The translations under genes and the position numbers were made by a program. Under the pieces are notes generated by a model, which was not told where the DNA came from, searched no databases, and saw only the letters and a list, made by a program, of their open reading frames with translations. Positions 1 to 9,735 of a DNA stretch of 64,000 bases are shown piece after piece; position 1 is the stretch's first letter, and each line of letters starts with the position of its first letter. This stretch comes from Brevundimonas subvibrioides (lineage in GTDB: Bacteria; Pseudomonadota; Alphaproteobacteria; Caulobacterales; Caulobacteraceae), in assembly GCA_002280475.1 (NCBI GenBank), contig NCEB01000016.1, positions 21,556 through 85,555 on the forward strand. Reading direction: 5' to 3'.

Positions 1-831
1 CGGTCAGGATCAGGCGCGGGCTGCCCGGGGCGCCGAAGCTGACGCCCTCGACGCTGAGCTGACCTGGGTCGCCATGCGCACGAACTTGATGGCGTTCGAC
101 CAGACCTCGGACGTCTTGCCGGCCTCGATCCCGTGCTCCATGGCCGTCTGGCGATGGCTCATCCACTGACGGCCGATGTGGGGCAGCAGGCCCATGGCCC
201 GCACCACCTCGCTGTTGCGCAGGCCCTGCTCGGTGAAGCCATAGCTGTGGATCGCCGCGTCATTGGCCTTGCGCAGCGCGGGGCGGCTGGCCCGGTCCTG
301 CATCCAGGCCAGGAACGCGAGGATCGCCGCGCCGATCAGGGTCACGAGCCCGACCCACACATCGATCACGAACAGCACCGTCAGATAGAGCGGCAGCCAG
401 GGCAGGTCGAACAGGGTCGTGATCCCGTTGCCGGTCGCCACGACCCGGAACTGGTCCAGGTCCCGCAGCGCCTGGGAGCCCTGCGGCTGCTCGCGCCGGG
501 TCACGCCGTCGAACAGGGCGGCGAAGACGTGGCTGGACACCTGCTGGTCGAAGGCCACGCCGAAATTCATCAGCACCCGCGCCCTGTAGAAGTCGATCAG
601 GCTGGAGATCAGGAAGACGAACAGCGTCCCCAGCGTCAGGACGATCAGGGTGGCGATGCTGCCGCTGGCCAGCACCCGGCCATAGACCTGGTTGGTGAAG
701 ATCGGCAGGGCCAGATACAGGCCGTTGGTGACCAGGCTGAACAGCGCCGCCACCATGATGGCGGAGCGGCCGTTGCGAAGGGCCGCGTTCAGCAGCGTGT
801 CGGCCTTTGCGGCGGGGGCGGAAGCGGTCAT
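1..831 (-). pseudogene. Type I secretion ABC transporter (PrtD-like), internally deleted and frameshifted
   Basis: The open frame from 831 down to 10 encodes the membrane half of a PrtD-type type I secretion permease/ATPase, with several hydrophobic segments and the family-typical AIKFVRMATQ run near its end. At about position 65 the homology stops and the last ~17 codons are out-of-frame. Read two bases over, the bases at 1-63 encode LSVEGVSFGAPGSPRLILT, the normal start of the nucleotide-binding domain. The segment between these parts in the family (last membrane helix and linker, roughly 75 residues) is missing, so this looks like a deletion plus frameshift; the rest of the ATPase lies off the left edge. 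Its partner would be the RTX protease next door. An assembly error is the alternative. Confidence 0.8.
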
Positions 832-930
832 GCCGGCGTCATCCAGAGGTCCGGACGCGAGGTCGGACGAAAGCGGCGGCAGGAATGCGGACGAAAGCCC
901 TTGCTGTCAACGAGAAATGTATCGTATTCG

Positions 931-1251
931 ATGACAAAGGTCGCGGATACGACGATGCTTGAGACACCAGACACCCCCCCGACCGCGCCCGAGCCCGCCT
1001 CGTCCAGGGTGGCGAAGCCGGTCGCCCTGGGCGCGCCGGAGGTCAAGGCGATTCTGAAGGCCGAACTCAAGCGGCGGGGCCTGACCTACGCCGATCTGGT
1101 GGCGCGCCTGGCCGAGCAGGGCGTGGTCGAGACCGAGGCCAACCTGAGGAACAAGATCAGCCGCGGCGCCTTCACGGCGACCTTCTTCATGCAGTGCCTG
1201 ATCGCGGCGGGCTGCGACCACGTCCAGATCACGCCGCCCAGGCGCGACTGA
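931..1251 (+). CDS. DUF6471 domain protein
   Basis: This protein of about 106 residues has a Pro/Ala-rich N-terminus and then a compact helical domain (LKAELKRRGLTY, LRNKISRGAF, FFMQCLIAAGCDHV) matching the DUF6471 pattern, which resembles a helix-turn-helix and is common as a stand-alone alphaproteobacterial gene. The open frame runs much further upstream, but that part is antisense to the transporter gene. ATG at 931 is chosen, with an in-frame ATG at 955 as alternative. It converges on the protease gene, whose stop lies 5 bp away. No catalytic motif is visible; a DNA-binding role is only inferred from the fold-like pattern. Confidence 0.7.
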   Translation: MTKVADTTMLETPDTPPTAPEPASSRVAKPVALGAPEVKAILKAELKRRGLTYADLVARLAEQGVVETEANLRNKISRGAFTATFFMQCLIAAGCDHVQITPPRRD

Positions 1252-1255
1252 GTCT

Positions 1256-4200
1256 TCAGGCGTAGAGGTCGTCCAGCGGCCGCGACCCCTCCGCGACCGG
1301 GCTCCAGGCCTCGTCGAATGCCGGAGCGGACGGGGGCGCGTCCGGCGTCATGGCCGCCAGACCCGCCAGCAGGGACGCCGCATCCACCTTGTCGACGCCG
1401 GTCTCGACCGGGCTCGCCGATCCGCCGGTGCTGCGTCCCTCGGCGAAGCCGTACTGGATGTAATGGCGGGTCGCCGCCTCGGTGTCGGTGCCGAAAGCCG
1501 CGCGAAGGTCGGCATGGGCGGCGAGGTAGTTGCCCGCGTTGAAGGTGACGGTCCGCCCCTCGGCCAGTCCGTTCAGAACATAGTGGCGCGAGCCCGCGTT
1601 CTCGTCGATGCCCAACGTCTGGATCAGGTCGGCATGGGAGGCGATATAGCTGAGGCCGCTGAACGAATCGGCCACCCGGCCCTCGGCCTGACCCGACTGG
1701 ATGTATTGCTGGTAGGCGCCCAGAGGGTTGTTCCTGTAGGCGCTCAGCAGGTCCGCGTATCCGACCATATAGCCGTAGGCGTCGAAGCTTTTGGCGGCGA
1801 GGACGTTCAGAGCCTCGATAGAGCCGCCGGCGAACAGGCCCCATTCGACGACCGACAGGGTATCGACTTCCAGACCGTCGTGGATACGCCAGTCGCCCGG
1901 CCCGGTCGCCTCGAAATAGTAGGCACCGATAGCCTTGCTATAGACGGCGATGTCGACTCCGTCGCCGCCGTTCAAGGCATCGGAGCCCGCGCCCCCGAAC
2001 AGGGTGTCGGCACCGCTCCCACCGAACAACTGGTCATCGCCAAGATCGCCGAGAATCAGGTCGTCGTCGGACTCGCCGTGAATCGTGTCGTTGGCCTGGC
2101 CGCCCAGCATCGTGTCGGCGCCGACGCCGCCGAACAGCAGGTCGGCCCCCAGATTGCCCTGGACGAAGTCGGCCCCCGCCTGGCCATGAAGGATGTCGCT
2201 GTTCTGGCCGCCGAACAGGAAGTCGTCGCCCTCACCGCCTTCGACCGTGTCGTCGCCGAGGCCGCCCTGGAGCAGGCCGTCATTGCCGCCGCCGCCCAGG
2301 ATGGAGTCGTTGCCGGTGCCGCCGAAGATGGTGTCGCCGCCGAGGCCGCCCGTCAGGGTGTCGTTTCCGTCCTCGCCCTCCAGCGTCGATCCAACCAGGG
2401 TCGGGGGAACCACGGCGTGGCCCGGCACCGAGACGTGCAACGTATAGGCCAGGCCCGCCGTCGGTGGCTTGGATGTGAAGCCGGCCCCCGAGCCCGTCGA
2501 CCATTCCGCCACCTGGACGTAGTAGGTCCCCGCGGTCTGGAAGGTGAAAGTCAGGAAGGAATCGGTGCGGTCGCCGCCGTTGTCGCCGTTGTTGTCGTCG
2601 TTCGACGCCAGTTCGGTCCCGGCCGCGTTGAACAGGCGCAGGGTGGTGTCGAAACCGGCACCGTCGATATCCAGGACCACCGTCGTGTTCGCGCCGACGG
2701 TGAAGGCATAGTATTCGACCCCGCCGTGGGTGCGGCCGGCGATGGTGGCGTGCGGGACGGTCGTGGCGTTGTTCACGTCCGGGCGCGGCAGCAGGTCGAA
2801 CCCGCCGTCGATGTTGACCGCCGTGCCGATGCTGCCGTTTGCCGTCGCCTGGGCCTTGACGATGTCCGGCGCCCCACCGGCCTGACCGGGCGCGCCGGAC
2901 GCCGAGATCCGGTCCGCGCCGGCCCCGCCGCGCAGAACGTCGGACCCGCCCGCGCCATCGATGACGTTGTCGCCGGCGTCACCGATCAGGGTGTCGGCGA
3001 AGCCGCTGCCGATCAGGTTCTCTATGCCGCTGAGGCTGTCCGACCCGTCGCCGCCGCTCGCCGTGCCGGTGGCCAGATTGACCGAGACGCCTGACCCGTT
3101 CGCGCCCTGGAAGACGGCGGTATCGACGCCGTCGCCGCCGGCCAGGGTGTCGTTGCCGCCACCGCCGCTGATGGTGTCCGCTCCCGCGCCGCCGCTGATC
3201 TGGTCGTTGCCGGTGCCGCCGTTCAGACTGTCGTCGCCGGTCTGCCCGTTCAGGGTGTCGTTGCCGCCCAGGCCCGACAGGACGTCGTTGAAGGCGCTGC
3301 CCTCGATCAGGTTGGCGGAAAGGTCGCCGCTGATCGTGAGCGGTCCCGTCTGGACGGCCGCCGCAACCGTCTGGTCCGAAAAGCGGAAGCTCTCCACATT
3401 GATCAGGACATCGACGCCGTCCGGACCGGAGATGGTGGTGGTGTTTCCGCTGACGGAGATCGAATACTGGCCACGGACACCCGAGAAGACCGCGGTGTCG
3501 TTGCCGAGACCGCCGTCGATCGTGTCCGCGCCCAGCCCGCCCGTCAGCACATTGTCGCCGCCGTTGCCGATCAGCCGGTCCGCGCCCGAGCCGCCGATGG
3601 CGTTCTCGATCACCGCGCCGACCGCGACGGCGACGTTCCCGGTCAGCCCGCCCACGTTGGAGAAGGCCCCCTGGCGCAGATCGATCAGCTGGGCGTCGGC
3701 ATAGCCCGAAAAGTCGAAGGTGTCGGTCCCGCCCGCGTCCCAGACCGCGAAGATCACGTCCATGGACGCGCTGGTCACGGCGAACCAGGAGCGATCGGCA
3801 TTCGAGTTGAAGCCATAGACGGTGTCGCCCGTCCGGGTCGTCGTGTTGGCACCATACAGACGCTGGGCCGCCGCGATATCGTCAAGCAGAGGGGCAGCGG
3901 AATATTGGCGGGCACCGGAGGCGCTGTTGAAATTTCCGCCAGTGTTGGACTCGTTGAAGTAGGACATCACCGTGTACTGGCGGCTGTCCTCGTAATAGAC
4001 GGCGTCGTTCGCATAGGTGATGGAGACGCCTTCTTCAGCGTCATAGGCCGCGGGATGCGACAGGCCGATGGCGTGACCGATCTCATGGGTGATCACCTGG
4101 AACCCATATCCGAGCAGCACCGGAGTGGCGTTGGAGGCGATGGAGCTGTTGATCCAGACGTCGCCGGAGTTGGACGTGATCCCGCTGGCTCCCGGCAGAT

Positions 4201-4684
4201 AGGCGAAGGCGGCCGCGCCACTCTGTCCCGAGGTATAGTTCGAGAACAGGATGGTCGCGCTGTTCGAGAAGCCGTCGCCGTCGTTCACCCGATTGAAGGT
4301 GATGTTGGCCACGTCCGCCCACGCCTGAAGCGATTGCAGGGTCGCGGCGATCTGGGCGTCATTGAACCTCTGGAACCCTTGGGTATCCGGCGGGAGGTTG
4401 GTCGGGGCGGTGGACCGGAAGGCGAAGGTCACGGTGGCCGCCTGACCCAGGCCGGAGCTCCAGCTGATGTTGTTGCGACCCAGCTGCGCGGCGGCCTCGT
4501 CCGTCGTGAAGCTGACCTTGTTGTTGGGGCCCACGCCGCCGCGATCGTCGGCGTTCAGCGATGCGAACGGCGAGACCCCGCCGCTCTCGTACACGGCGTG
4601 GAACCCGCCGCAGCAGCCGCATCGGGGATAGCCGCCGACCGCGCCGAACGCCGCGCCGTCATCGGCCGAATAGGAACCAGCCAT
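1256..4684 (-). CDS. Serralysin-like M10 metalloprotease with RTX repeats and a PPC domain
   Basis: This predicted secreted zinc protease has about 1142 residues. The catalytic motif HEIGHAIGLSH lies near residues 200-210 and the Met-turn (YTVMSYF) near 237-243, followed by a peptidase M10 C-terminal type segment. A first block of Ca-binding GGxGxDxL repeats spans about 360-570. A PPC-like beta domain with an Asp/Asn-rich loop follows at about 640-755, then a second RTX block to about 910, then three ~45-residue repeats built on YIASHADL and HYVLNGLAEGR. The tail (DDLYA) has the acidic-plus-hydrophobic character of type I secretion signals, and there is no Sec signal. ATG at 4684 is preferred over 4732 because GAGG lies upstream. 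The likely exporter gene nearby is broken. Confidence 0.9.
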   Translation of the reverse strand: MAGSYSADDGAAFGAVGGYPRCGCCGGFHAVYESGGVSPFASLNADDRGGVGPNNKVSFTTDEAAAQLGRNNISWSSGLGQAATVTFAFRSTAPTNLPPDTQGFQRFNDAQIAATLQSLQAWADVANITFNRVNDGDGFSNSATILFSNYTSGQSGAAAFAYLPGASGITSNSGDVWINSSIASNATPVLLGYGFQVITHEIGHAIGLSHPAAYDAEEGVSITYANDAVYYEDSRQYTVMSYFNESNTGGNFNSASGARQYSAAPLLDDIAAAQRLYGANTTTRTGDTVYGFNSNADRSWFAVTSASMDVIFAVWDAGGTDTFDFSGYADAQLIDLRQGAFSNVGGLTGNVAVAVGAVIENAIGGSGADRLIGNGGDNVLTGGLGADTIDGGLGNDTAVFSGVRGQYSISVSGNTTTISGPDGVDVLINVESFRFSDQTVAAAVQTGPLTISGDLSANLIEGSAFNDVLSGLGGNDTLNGQTGDDSLNGGTGNDQISGGAGADTISGGGGNDTLAGGDGVDTAVFQGANGSGVSVNLATGTASGGDGSDSLSGIENLIGSGFADTLIGDAGDNVIDGAGGSDVLRGGAGADRISASGAPGQAGGAPDIVKAQATANGSIGTAVNIDGGFDLLPRPDVNNATTVPHATIAGRTHGGVEYYAFTVGANTTVVLDIDGAGFDTTLRLFNAAGTELASNDDNNGDNGGDRTDSFLTFTFQTAGTYYVQVAEWSTGSGAGFTSKPPTAGLAYTLHVSVPGHAVVPPTLVGSTLEGEDGNDTLTGGLGGDTIFGGTGNDSILGGGGNDGLLQGGLGDDTVEGGEGDDFLFGGQNSDILHGQAGADFVQGNLGADLLFGGVGADTMLGGQANDTIHGESDDDLILGDLGDDQLFGGSGADTLFGGAGSDALNGGDGVDIAVYSKAIGAYYFEATGPGDWRIHDGLEVDTLSVVEWGLFAGGSIEALNVLAAKSFDAYGYMVGYADLLSAYRNNPLGAYQQYIQSGQAEGRVADSFSGLSYIASHADLIQTLGIDENAGSRHYVLNGLAEGRTVTFNAGNYLAAHADLRAAFGTDTEAATRHYIQYGFAEGRSTGGSASPVETGVDKVDAASLLAGLAAMTPDAPPSAPAFDEAWSPVAEGSRPLDDLYA

Positions 4685-4804
4685 AGAAGGCCTCGAAATC
4701 GTGCGCCCCACCGCACTGTGGGCGTAACGCATTTACGAAAAGGTTGCGCGAAAGAAGCAGAGGCGACGTTCAACTTTCGGCGAGGTGTGTACGGTGGCCG
4801 AACG

Positions 4805-7027
4805 TCAGCGCAGGTCCAGCCCCGACAGATCCTCGAACCCCGGCTGTCCGCCCAGCGCCGCCAGCTGATCGAACGCCCCGATGATGTGGTAGAAGCTTGA
4901 GGCCGGCGCGCCTTCATCGACGAAGCCGCCGTTCGGCAGCCGCTTGTCGCGCCACAGGCCGTCGGGCGTCAGATACAGCCACAGCGCCCGGAGCGCCGTC
5001 CCCGCGTCGGCGGTCAGGGCGATGCGTTCGCCATCGCGTGACTGTTCGGCCAGCAGCAGCGCCGCCTTCAGCCATTCGGTCTGGGGCCACAGTCGCGCGC
5101 GGCCGCTGCGCAGGGTGCCGTCGTCGTTGAGCGCGTCCTGGGCCACCCCGCCGCGCTCGGACACGCCCTCGCGGCCTCGGGAGTACAGGATCCGCGCCCT
5201 CTGGATCAGCTCGGGACGCCCCCGCTTCAGAGCATGCCGGGTCAGCAGCCAGGCCCATTCGAACTGGTGGCCGGGCTCGACCAGCCGGCCGTCCTCTCCG
5301 CTCGCGGGGGTCCAGTCGGCCGAATAGAACTCGCGCAGTCGGCCGGTCACGGGATCGATGAAGCGGCGCTCGGCCAGGTCCACGATCCGGTCCGACAGGG
5401 CCGCCCAGCCGTCGTCGCCCGGACTATGTCCCGGGTCTTCCCAGGCCATGGCGGCCTCCAGAAGATGCATCTGGGCATTGGCCTGATAGGGCTGGGACCC
5501 GGCCTCCAGGAAGCCGCCCTGGGGCAGGCCTTGCTCCAGCAGCCGGTCGCGCAGGCGGACCGCGCGGTCCTCCAGGTCCGGCCGGTCCGCGCCCGCCGCC
5601 CGCGCCGAGGCCAGGGCCAGCAGGACGAAGGCGTGATCGTAGAGCCGGGCGGTCTCGTCCAGGATGCCGCCGTCGCGGGCGACCAGGGCGCGGCTGGTGC
5701 CGTCCGCGCGCAGGAACCGGCCGGTCAGGGCGTCCAGCCCCGACCAGACCGCGCGCCGCCAGGGCCCGGCCCAGCCGTGGCGCGCGGCGGTGGCATAGGT
5801 GTGGATCTGGCGCGACTGGACCAGCGACCGGCCCGGCAGGGACAGGGGCCGCCCGTCCAGTCCCATGGCCTCGGCGAACCCGGGTCCGTCCTCCAGCCCC
5901 ACGGTGGCCCACAAAGGCAGGGCCCTCAGACGCAGCCAGTCGGCCAGCCGCCGCGCGCCCTCGCCCAGCGGCTCGGGCGGAGCGGCGGCGAAATCCAGAT
6001 GGCGCGGCGAGGAGGCCCGGACCCGTTCGACCACTCGCTTGACGTCCTGGGACCGGCCGAGGTCCGTGACCAGCACGGCATCGGGCTCGACCACGATGGC
6101 CAGGTTCCTGACCCCCAGCGCCGCGACCAGCACCCCGTCGGGCGCGCGTACCAGACAGCCGTCGGAATCCTCGAAGATGTGCAGGCCGACGTCGCCCTCG
6201 CCCGAGGCCGCGATGGCGTCCCACGCCCCCATGTCCGACCAGGCGAAATCGACCGCCAGCACATCGGCCAGCCGGGTCTTCTCCATCACCGCGTAGTCGA
6301 TCGAGATCTTGGGGGCCCCGCCGAAGGCCGCGCCCAGTTCCTGGACCGGCCCCGCATCCTCCGCAGGCAAGGCGGAGGTCGCGGCCGCAAGGACCCCGGG
6401 GGCGAACACCGAAAGTTCGTCCAGCAGGGTGCGGGCCGAGACCATGAAGTTGCCGCTGTTCCACAGATAGCCGGCGGCGATGTAGTCGGCGGCCGTCGCC
6501 GCGTCCGGCTTCTCGACGAAGGCGGCCACGCCCGACAGGCCGCTGCCGGCCGGACGGATGTAGCCATAGGCCGAGGACGGGCCGTCGGGCCGCACGCCCA
6601 GGGTGACGATCCGGCCCTTCGCGGCCTCGGCCCCCGCCTCGGCGACCGCCGCGCGAAAGGCGTCGTGGTCGGGCACATGGTGGTCGGAGGCGACGAAGGC
6701 GGCGACGCCGGTGGGGTCGGCGCGCGCCACCCAGGCGGCGGCCGCGGCCATGGCGGGGGCCGAATCCCTGGCCTCGGGCTCCAGCAGCACCTGGGCCTCA
6801 ACCCCGACCTCGGCCAGCTGGTCCAGGATCCAGCGCCGGTGGGCGACCCCGCCGATCACCAGCACGCGGCCTCCCCCCACGGCCAGGGGGGCCATGCGCA
6901 GCACCGCGTCCTGAAACAGGCTGCGATTGCCCGACATCGGCACGAACTGCTTGGGCCGCGAGGGCCGGGACGCGGGCCAAAGCCGCGTACCGCCGCCGCC
7001 GCACAGGATCACCGGATAAAGGGCCAT
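4805..7027 (-). CDS. Mannose-1-phosphate guanylyltransferase fused to an AGE-type isomerase domain
   Basis: This 740-residue fusion begins with a GDP-mannose pyrophosphorylase domain (about 1-345): CGGGGTRLWPASRPSRPKQF at residues 9-28 and the FVEKP motif. The usual bifunctional partner is a cupin-type mannose-6-phosphate isomerase. Here the C-terminal part (about 350-735) instead resembles the N-acylglucosamine 2-epimerase / AGE (alpha6/alpha6 barrel) family, with SRQIHTYATAARHGW and repeated Trp/His-rich helices. By inference one chain converts fructose-6-P to mannose-6-P and mannose-1-P to GDP-mannose, with a separate phosphomannomutase between the steps. It would feed polysaccharide or LPS synthesis. 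It is transcribed toward the protease gene but 120 bp separate them. Confidence 0.88.
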   Translation of the reverse strand: MALYPVILCGGGGTRLWPASRPSRPKQFVPMSGNRSLFQDAVLRMAPLAVGGGRVLVIGGVAHRRWILDQLAEVGVEAQVLLEPEARDSAPAMAAAAAWVARADPTGVAAFVASDHHVPDHDAFRAAVAEAGAEAAKGRIVTLGVRPDGPSSAYGYIRPAGSGLSGVAAFVEKPDAATAADYIAAGYLWNSGNFMVSARTLLDELSVFAPGVLAAATSALPAEDAGPVQELGAAFGGAPKISIDYAVMEKTRLADVLAVDFAWSDMGAWDAIAASGEGDVGLHIFEDSDGCLVRAPDGVLVAALGVRNLAIVVEPDAVLVTDLGRSQDVKRVVERVRASSPRHLDFAAAPPEPLGEGARRLADWLRLRALPLWATVGLEDGPGFAEAMGLDGRPLSLPGRSLVQSRQIHTYATAARHGWAGPWRRAVWSGLDALTGRFLRADGTSRALVARDGGILDETARLYDHAFVLLALASARAAGADRPDLEDRAVRLRDRLLEQGLPQGGFLEAGSQPYQANAQMHLLEAAMAWEDPGHSPGDDGWAALSDRIVDLAERRFIDPVTGRLREFYSADWTPASGEDGRLVEPGHQFEWAWLLTRHALKRGRPELIQRARILYSRGREGVSERGGVAQDALNDDGTLRSGRARLWPQTEWLKAALLLAEQSRDGERIALTADAGTALRALWLYLTPDGLWRDKRLPNGGFVDEGAPASSFYHIIGAFDQLAALGGQPGFEDLSGLDLR

Positions 7028-7112
7028 GGCCGCCTCTTATCCGGTTCGGGTCGAGGCCGAAACCGTCCTCCCGTCACGCTTGCGCGGATGACATGGCGCG
7101 CCACGCCCGCTA

Positions 7113-8051
7113 GTGAGCCGCCCCATGGACGAGACCGAACGGCAATCGGAAGAGCGCGGCTGGGCCACGGCGAAGACCCTGGCCGAGGCCCTGCCCTATA
7201 TCCAGGTCTATGACCGCGAGACCGTGGTCATCAAATACGGTGGCCATGCCATGGGCGAGGTCGCCGTCGCCAAGCAGTTCGCGGCCGACGTCGTGCTGCT
7301 GAAGCTGATGGGGGTGAACCCGGTCGTGGTCCACGGCGGCGGGCCCCAGATCAGCGCCATGCTGGACAGGGCGGGGGTGAAATCCGCCTTCGTCGACGGC
7401 CTGCGGGTCACCGATCGCGACACCATGGCGGTGGCCGAGATGGTCCTGTCCGGCGCGGTCAACAAGGAGATCGCCCACTGGATCACCGTCGCCGGTCGCG
7501 AGGCCGACGTGCGCGGCGTGGGCCTGTCGGGCAAGGACGCCGGGCTGCTGACCGTCGAGAAGACCACCCGGACCAAGCGCGACCCCGACAGTCTGATCGA
7601 GCACGAGGTCGATCTGGGTTTCGTCGGCGAACCGACCAAGGTCGATCCCAAGCTGATCGCCGGGCTGATCGCGTCCGAGACCGACGACTGGGTGCCGGTC
7701 ATCGCCCCGATCGGCGTCGCCGAGGACGGTCAGACCTACAACGTCAATGCCGACACCGTGGCCGGAGCCGTCGCCGGATCGCTGAACGCCAAGCGGATGC
7801 TGCTGCTGACCGACGTCAAGGGCGTGCTGAACAAGGACGGCGACATCATCCGTCAAATGACGGTGGCCGAGGCGCAGAACCTGATCGATGACGGCACCGC
7901 GTCGGGGGGCATGATCCCCAAGCTGCAGACGGCCATGGCCGCGGTCCGCGCGGGCGTCGAGGCCGTGGTCATCCTGGACGGCCGCCGTCCCCACGCGATG
8001 CTGGTCGAGCTGTTCACCGAATACGGCGCCGGGACGCTGGTGAAGGCGTGA
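7113..8051 (+). CDS. argB: Acetylglutamate kinase
   Basis: ArgB phosphorylates N-acetylglutamate, the second step of arginine synthesis. The 312-residue product has the amino-acid-kinase signature [10 protein letters not shown] near residue 40, the HGGGPQI loop, and conserved C-terminal segments ([23 protein letters not shown]). The start is either GTG at 7113 or ATG at 7125; neither has a clear ribosome site. It heads a run of coupled genes and its stop overlaps the GTG of the next gene. argD and argF lie far away in the same window. Confidence 0.96.
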   Translation: MSRPMDETERQSEERGWATAKTLAEALPYIQVYDRETVVIKYGGHAMGEVAVAKQFAADVVLLKLMGVNPVVVHGGGPQISAMLDRAGVKSAFVDGLRVTDRDTMAVAEMVLSGAVNKEIAHWITVAGREADVRGVGLSGKDAGLLTVEKTTRTKRDPDSLIEHEVDLGFVGEPTKVDPKLIAGLIASETDDWVPVIAPIGVAEDGQTYNVNADTVAGAVAGSLNAKRMLLLTDVKGVLNKDGDIIRQMTVAEAQNLIDDGTASGGMIPKLQTAMAAVRAGVEAVVILDGRRPHAMLVELFTEYGAGTLVKA

Positions 8052-8881
8052 CGGACAGCGACCACAACGTTTTCCCTCCCCCTGCGGGGGAGGGCAGGCG
8101 CGAAGCGTCGGGTGGGGGCGGCGAGGCGATGCACACGCGATCGGAGTCCGGATCGCCTTGCCCGCCCCACCCGGTCTCCGCTGCGCTCCGACCATCCTCC
8201 CCCGAGGGGGAGGGAGAAAACGCGCTCGACCTCTCCCACATCGACACCTGGGTCTTCGATCTGGACGACACCCTGTATCCGCCCGAGCAGGGGGTGATGG
8301 CGCTGGTGCAGGGGCGCATCAACGCCTTCATGGTCGACGCCGTGGGCCTGCCCGCCGACGAGGCGCGGGTGCTGCAGCGCCAGTTCCTGAACGAGCACGG
8401 CACGACCCTGGCGGGTCTGATGGCCAACTACGCCGTCGATGCCGACAAATTCCTGCGCGAGGTCCACGACGTGCCGCTGGACAGTCTGGAGCCCAGCCCT
8501 CGCATGGCCGAGGCCCTGGCCCGTCTTCCGGGCCACCGCTTCGTCCTGACCAACGGGGCGCGCTGTCATGCGTCGCGGGTGATGGAGCGGATCGGCATCA
8601 CGGACCTGTTCGACGGTGTCTTCGCCATCGAGGACATGGACCTGACGCCCAAGCCCGCGCCCTCGACCTTCCGGCGCTTCGTCCAGCGGTTCGGCATCGA
8701 TCCACACCGGGCCGTCTTCTTCGAGGACACGCCGCGAAACCTCGCCCCCGCCAAGGCCATGGGCATGACCACCGTCCTGATCGGCGACGGGCATGGTCAT
8801 GAGATGGGCGACTGGATCGACGCGACCGCCCCCGATCTGCTTAGCTTCCTGGAACCCCTCTCCTTACGAGACGCCGCATGA
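8048..8881 (+). CDS. HAD-family pyrimidine 5'-nucleotidase with a repeat-encoded N-terminal insert
   Basis: The HAD phosphatase core begins near residue 65 with the DxDxT loop FDLDDTLY, followed by the LTNGAR motif (Ser/Thr II), KPAPSTFR (Lys III) and FFEDTPRN (acidic IV). This is the YjjG/SDT1-type pyrimidine 5'-nucleotidase pattern and the usual neighbour between argB and dapD in Caulobacterales. GTG at 8048 overlaps the argB stop. Residues ~9-56 are encoded by a palindromic repeat and form a Pro/Gly/Ser/Glu-rich stretch with no counterpart in the family. An internal ATG at 8129 lies inside the repeat, so the mature start is uncertain. Confidence 0.85.
   Translation: MTDSDHNVFPPPAGEGRREASGGGGEAMHTRSESGSPCPPHPVSAALRPSSPEGEGENALDLSHIDTWVFDLDDTLYPPEQGVMALVQGRINAFMVDAVGLPADEARVLQRQFLNEHGTTLAGLMANYAVDADKFLREVHDVPLDSLEPSPRMAEALARLPGHRFVLTNGARCHASRVMERIGITDLFDGVFAIEDMDLTPKPAPSTFRRFVQRFGIDPHRAVFFEDTPRNLAPAKAMGMTTVLIGDGHGHEMGDWIDATAPDLLSFLEPLSLRDAA
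8074..8214. repeat. Palindromic repeat, family A copy 1, inside the HAD gene
   Basis: Two short perfect hairpins (8074-8094 built on CCCTCCCC/GGGGAGGG, and 8196-8214) bound a 141-bp unit whose outer arms are imperfect inverted repeats, including GGTGGGG/CCCCACC further inside. The copies at 11484 and 58011 have the same layout. Here the unit is read in frame through the start of the nucleotidase without a stop codon. Confidence 0.85.
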
Positions 8882-9735
8882 CCGACCCCGCCTCGCTCGA
8901 AGCCGCCATCGAAGCGGCCTGGGACATCCGCACCGAACTCTCGCCCAGCACCCACGGCGAGACGCGCAGGGCCGTCGAGACCGCGCTGGGCATGCTCGAT
9001 TCCGGTCAGGCCCGCGTCGCTTCGCGCGGCGAGGACGGGACCTGGACCACCCACCAGTGGCTGAAGAAGGCGGTGCTGCTGTCGTTTCGGCTGAACGACA
9101 ACGAGATCATGCGGGGCGGCGACCGGGGCCTTTCCTCGCCGGCACCGGGCGTCGGACCCTGGTACGACAAGGTGCCCAACAAGTTCGGCGACTGGACCGC
9201 CAACGACTTTCGCGAGGCCGGTTTCCGCGCCGTGCCGGGCTCGGTGGTCAGGAAGGGCGCCTTCATCGGGCGGAACGTCGTCCTGATGCCCAGCTTCGTG
9301 AACATCGGGGCCTATGTCGACGACGGGTCGATGGTCGATGGCTGGGCCACGGTCGGGTCGTGCGCCCAGATCGGCAAGAACGTGCACCTGTCCGGCGGCG
9401 TCGGCATCGGCGGGGTGCTGGAACCACTGCAGGCCAATCCGACCATCATCGAGGACGACTGCTTCATCGGGGCCCGCTCCGAGGTCGTCGAGGGCGTCAT
9501 CGTGCGCCAGGGCGCGGTCCTGGCCATGGGCGTCTACATCTCGGCCACCACCAGGATCGTCGATCGGGCGACCGGGGCGGTCGTGCGCGGCGAGGTGCCG
9601 GCCTATTCGGTCGTGGTGCCGGGCGCCCTGCCCGACCCGAACGGCGGGCCGTCGCTGTACTGCGCCGTCATCGTCAAGACGGTGGACGCCCAGACCCGCG
9701 CCAAGACGGCGGTGAACGAGCTGTTGCGCGAGTGA
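8878..9735 (+). CDS. dapD: 2,3,4,5-tetrahydropyridine-2,6-dicarboxylate N-succinyltransferase
   Basis: DapD succinylates tetrahydrodipicolinate in the lysine / meso-diaminopimelate branch. The 285-residue product has the alpha-helical N-terminus ([16 protein letters not shown]) and a left-handed beta-helix of hexapeptide repeats at about 115-240 ([20 protein letters not shown]). The C-terminal [15 protein letters not shown] segment is also typical. ATGA overlap with the HAD gene indicates translational coupling. The next enzyme but one, DapE, is encoded at 39.1-40.3 kb. Confidence 0.97.
   Translation: MTDPASLEAAIEAAWDIRTELSPSTHGETRRAVETALGMLDSGQARVASRGEDGTWTTHQWLKKAVLLSFRLNDNEIMRGGDRGLSSPAPGVGPWYDKVPNKFGDWTANDFREAGFRAVPGSVVRKGAFIGRNVVLMPSFVNIGAYVDDGSMVDGWATVGSCAQIGKNVHLSGGVGIGGVLEPLQANPTIIEDDCFIGARSEVVEGVIVRQGAVLAMGVYISATTRIVDRATGAVVRGEVPAYSVVVPGALPDPNGGPSLYCAVIVKTVDAQTRAKTAVNELLRE

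Noticed and set aside
1463..3094. Long plus-strand open frame of 543 codons opposite the RTX protease
   Set aside because: It mirrors the GGxGxD repeats (Ala/Val/Gly/Asp-rich), has no family match and arises from codon bias of the true gene.
5234..7213. 659-codon plus-strand frame opposite the GDP-mannose enzyme
   Set aside because: Its composition is Gly/Arg/Gln/Pro nonsense, and it overlaps a convincing gene on the other strand.
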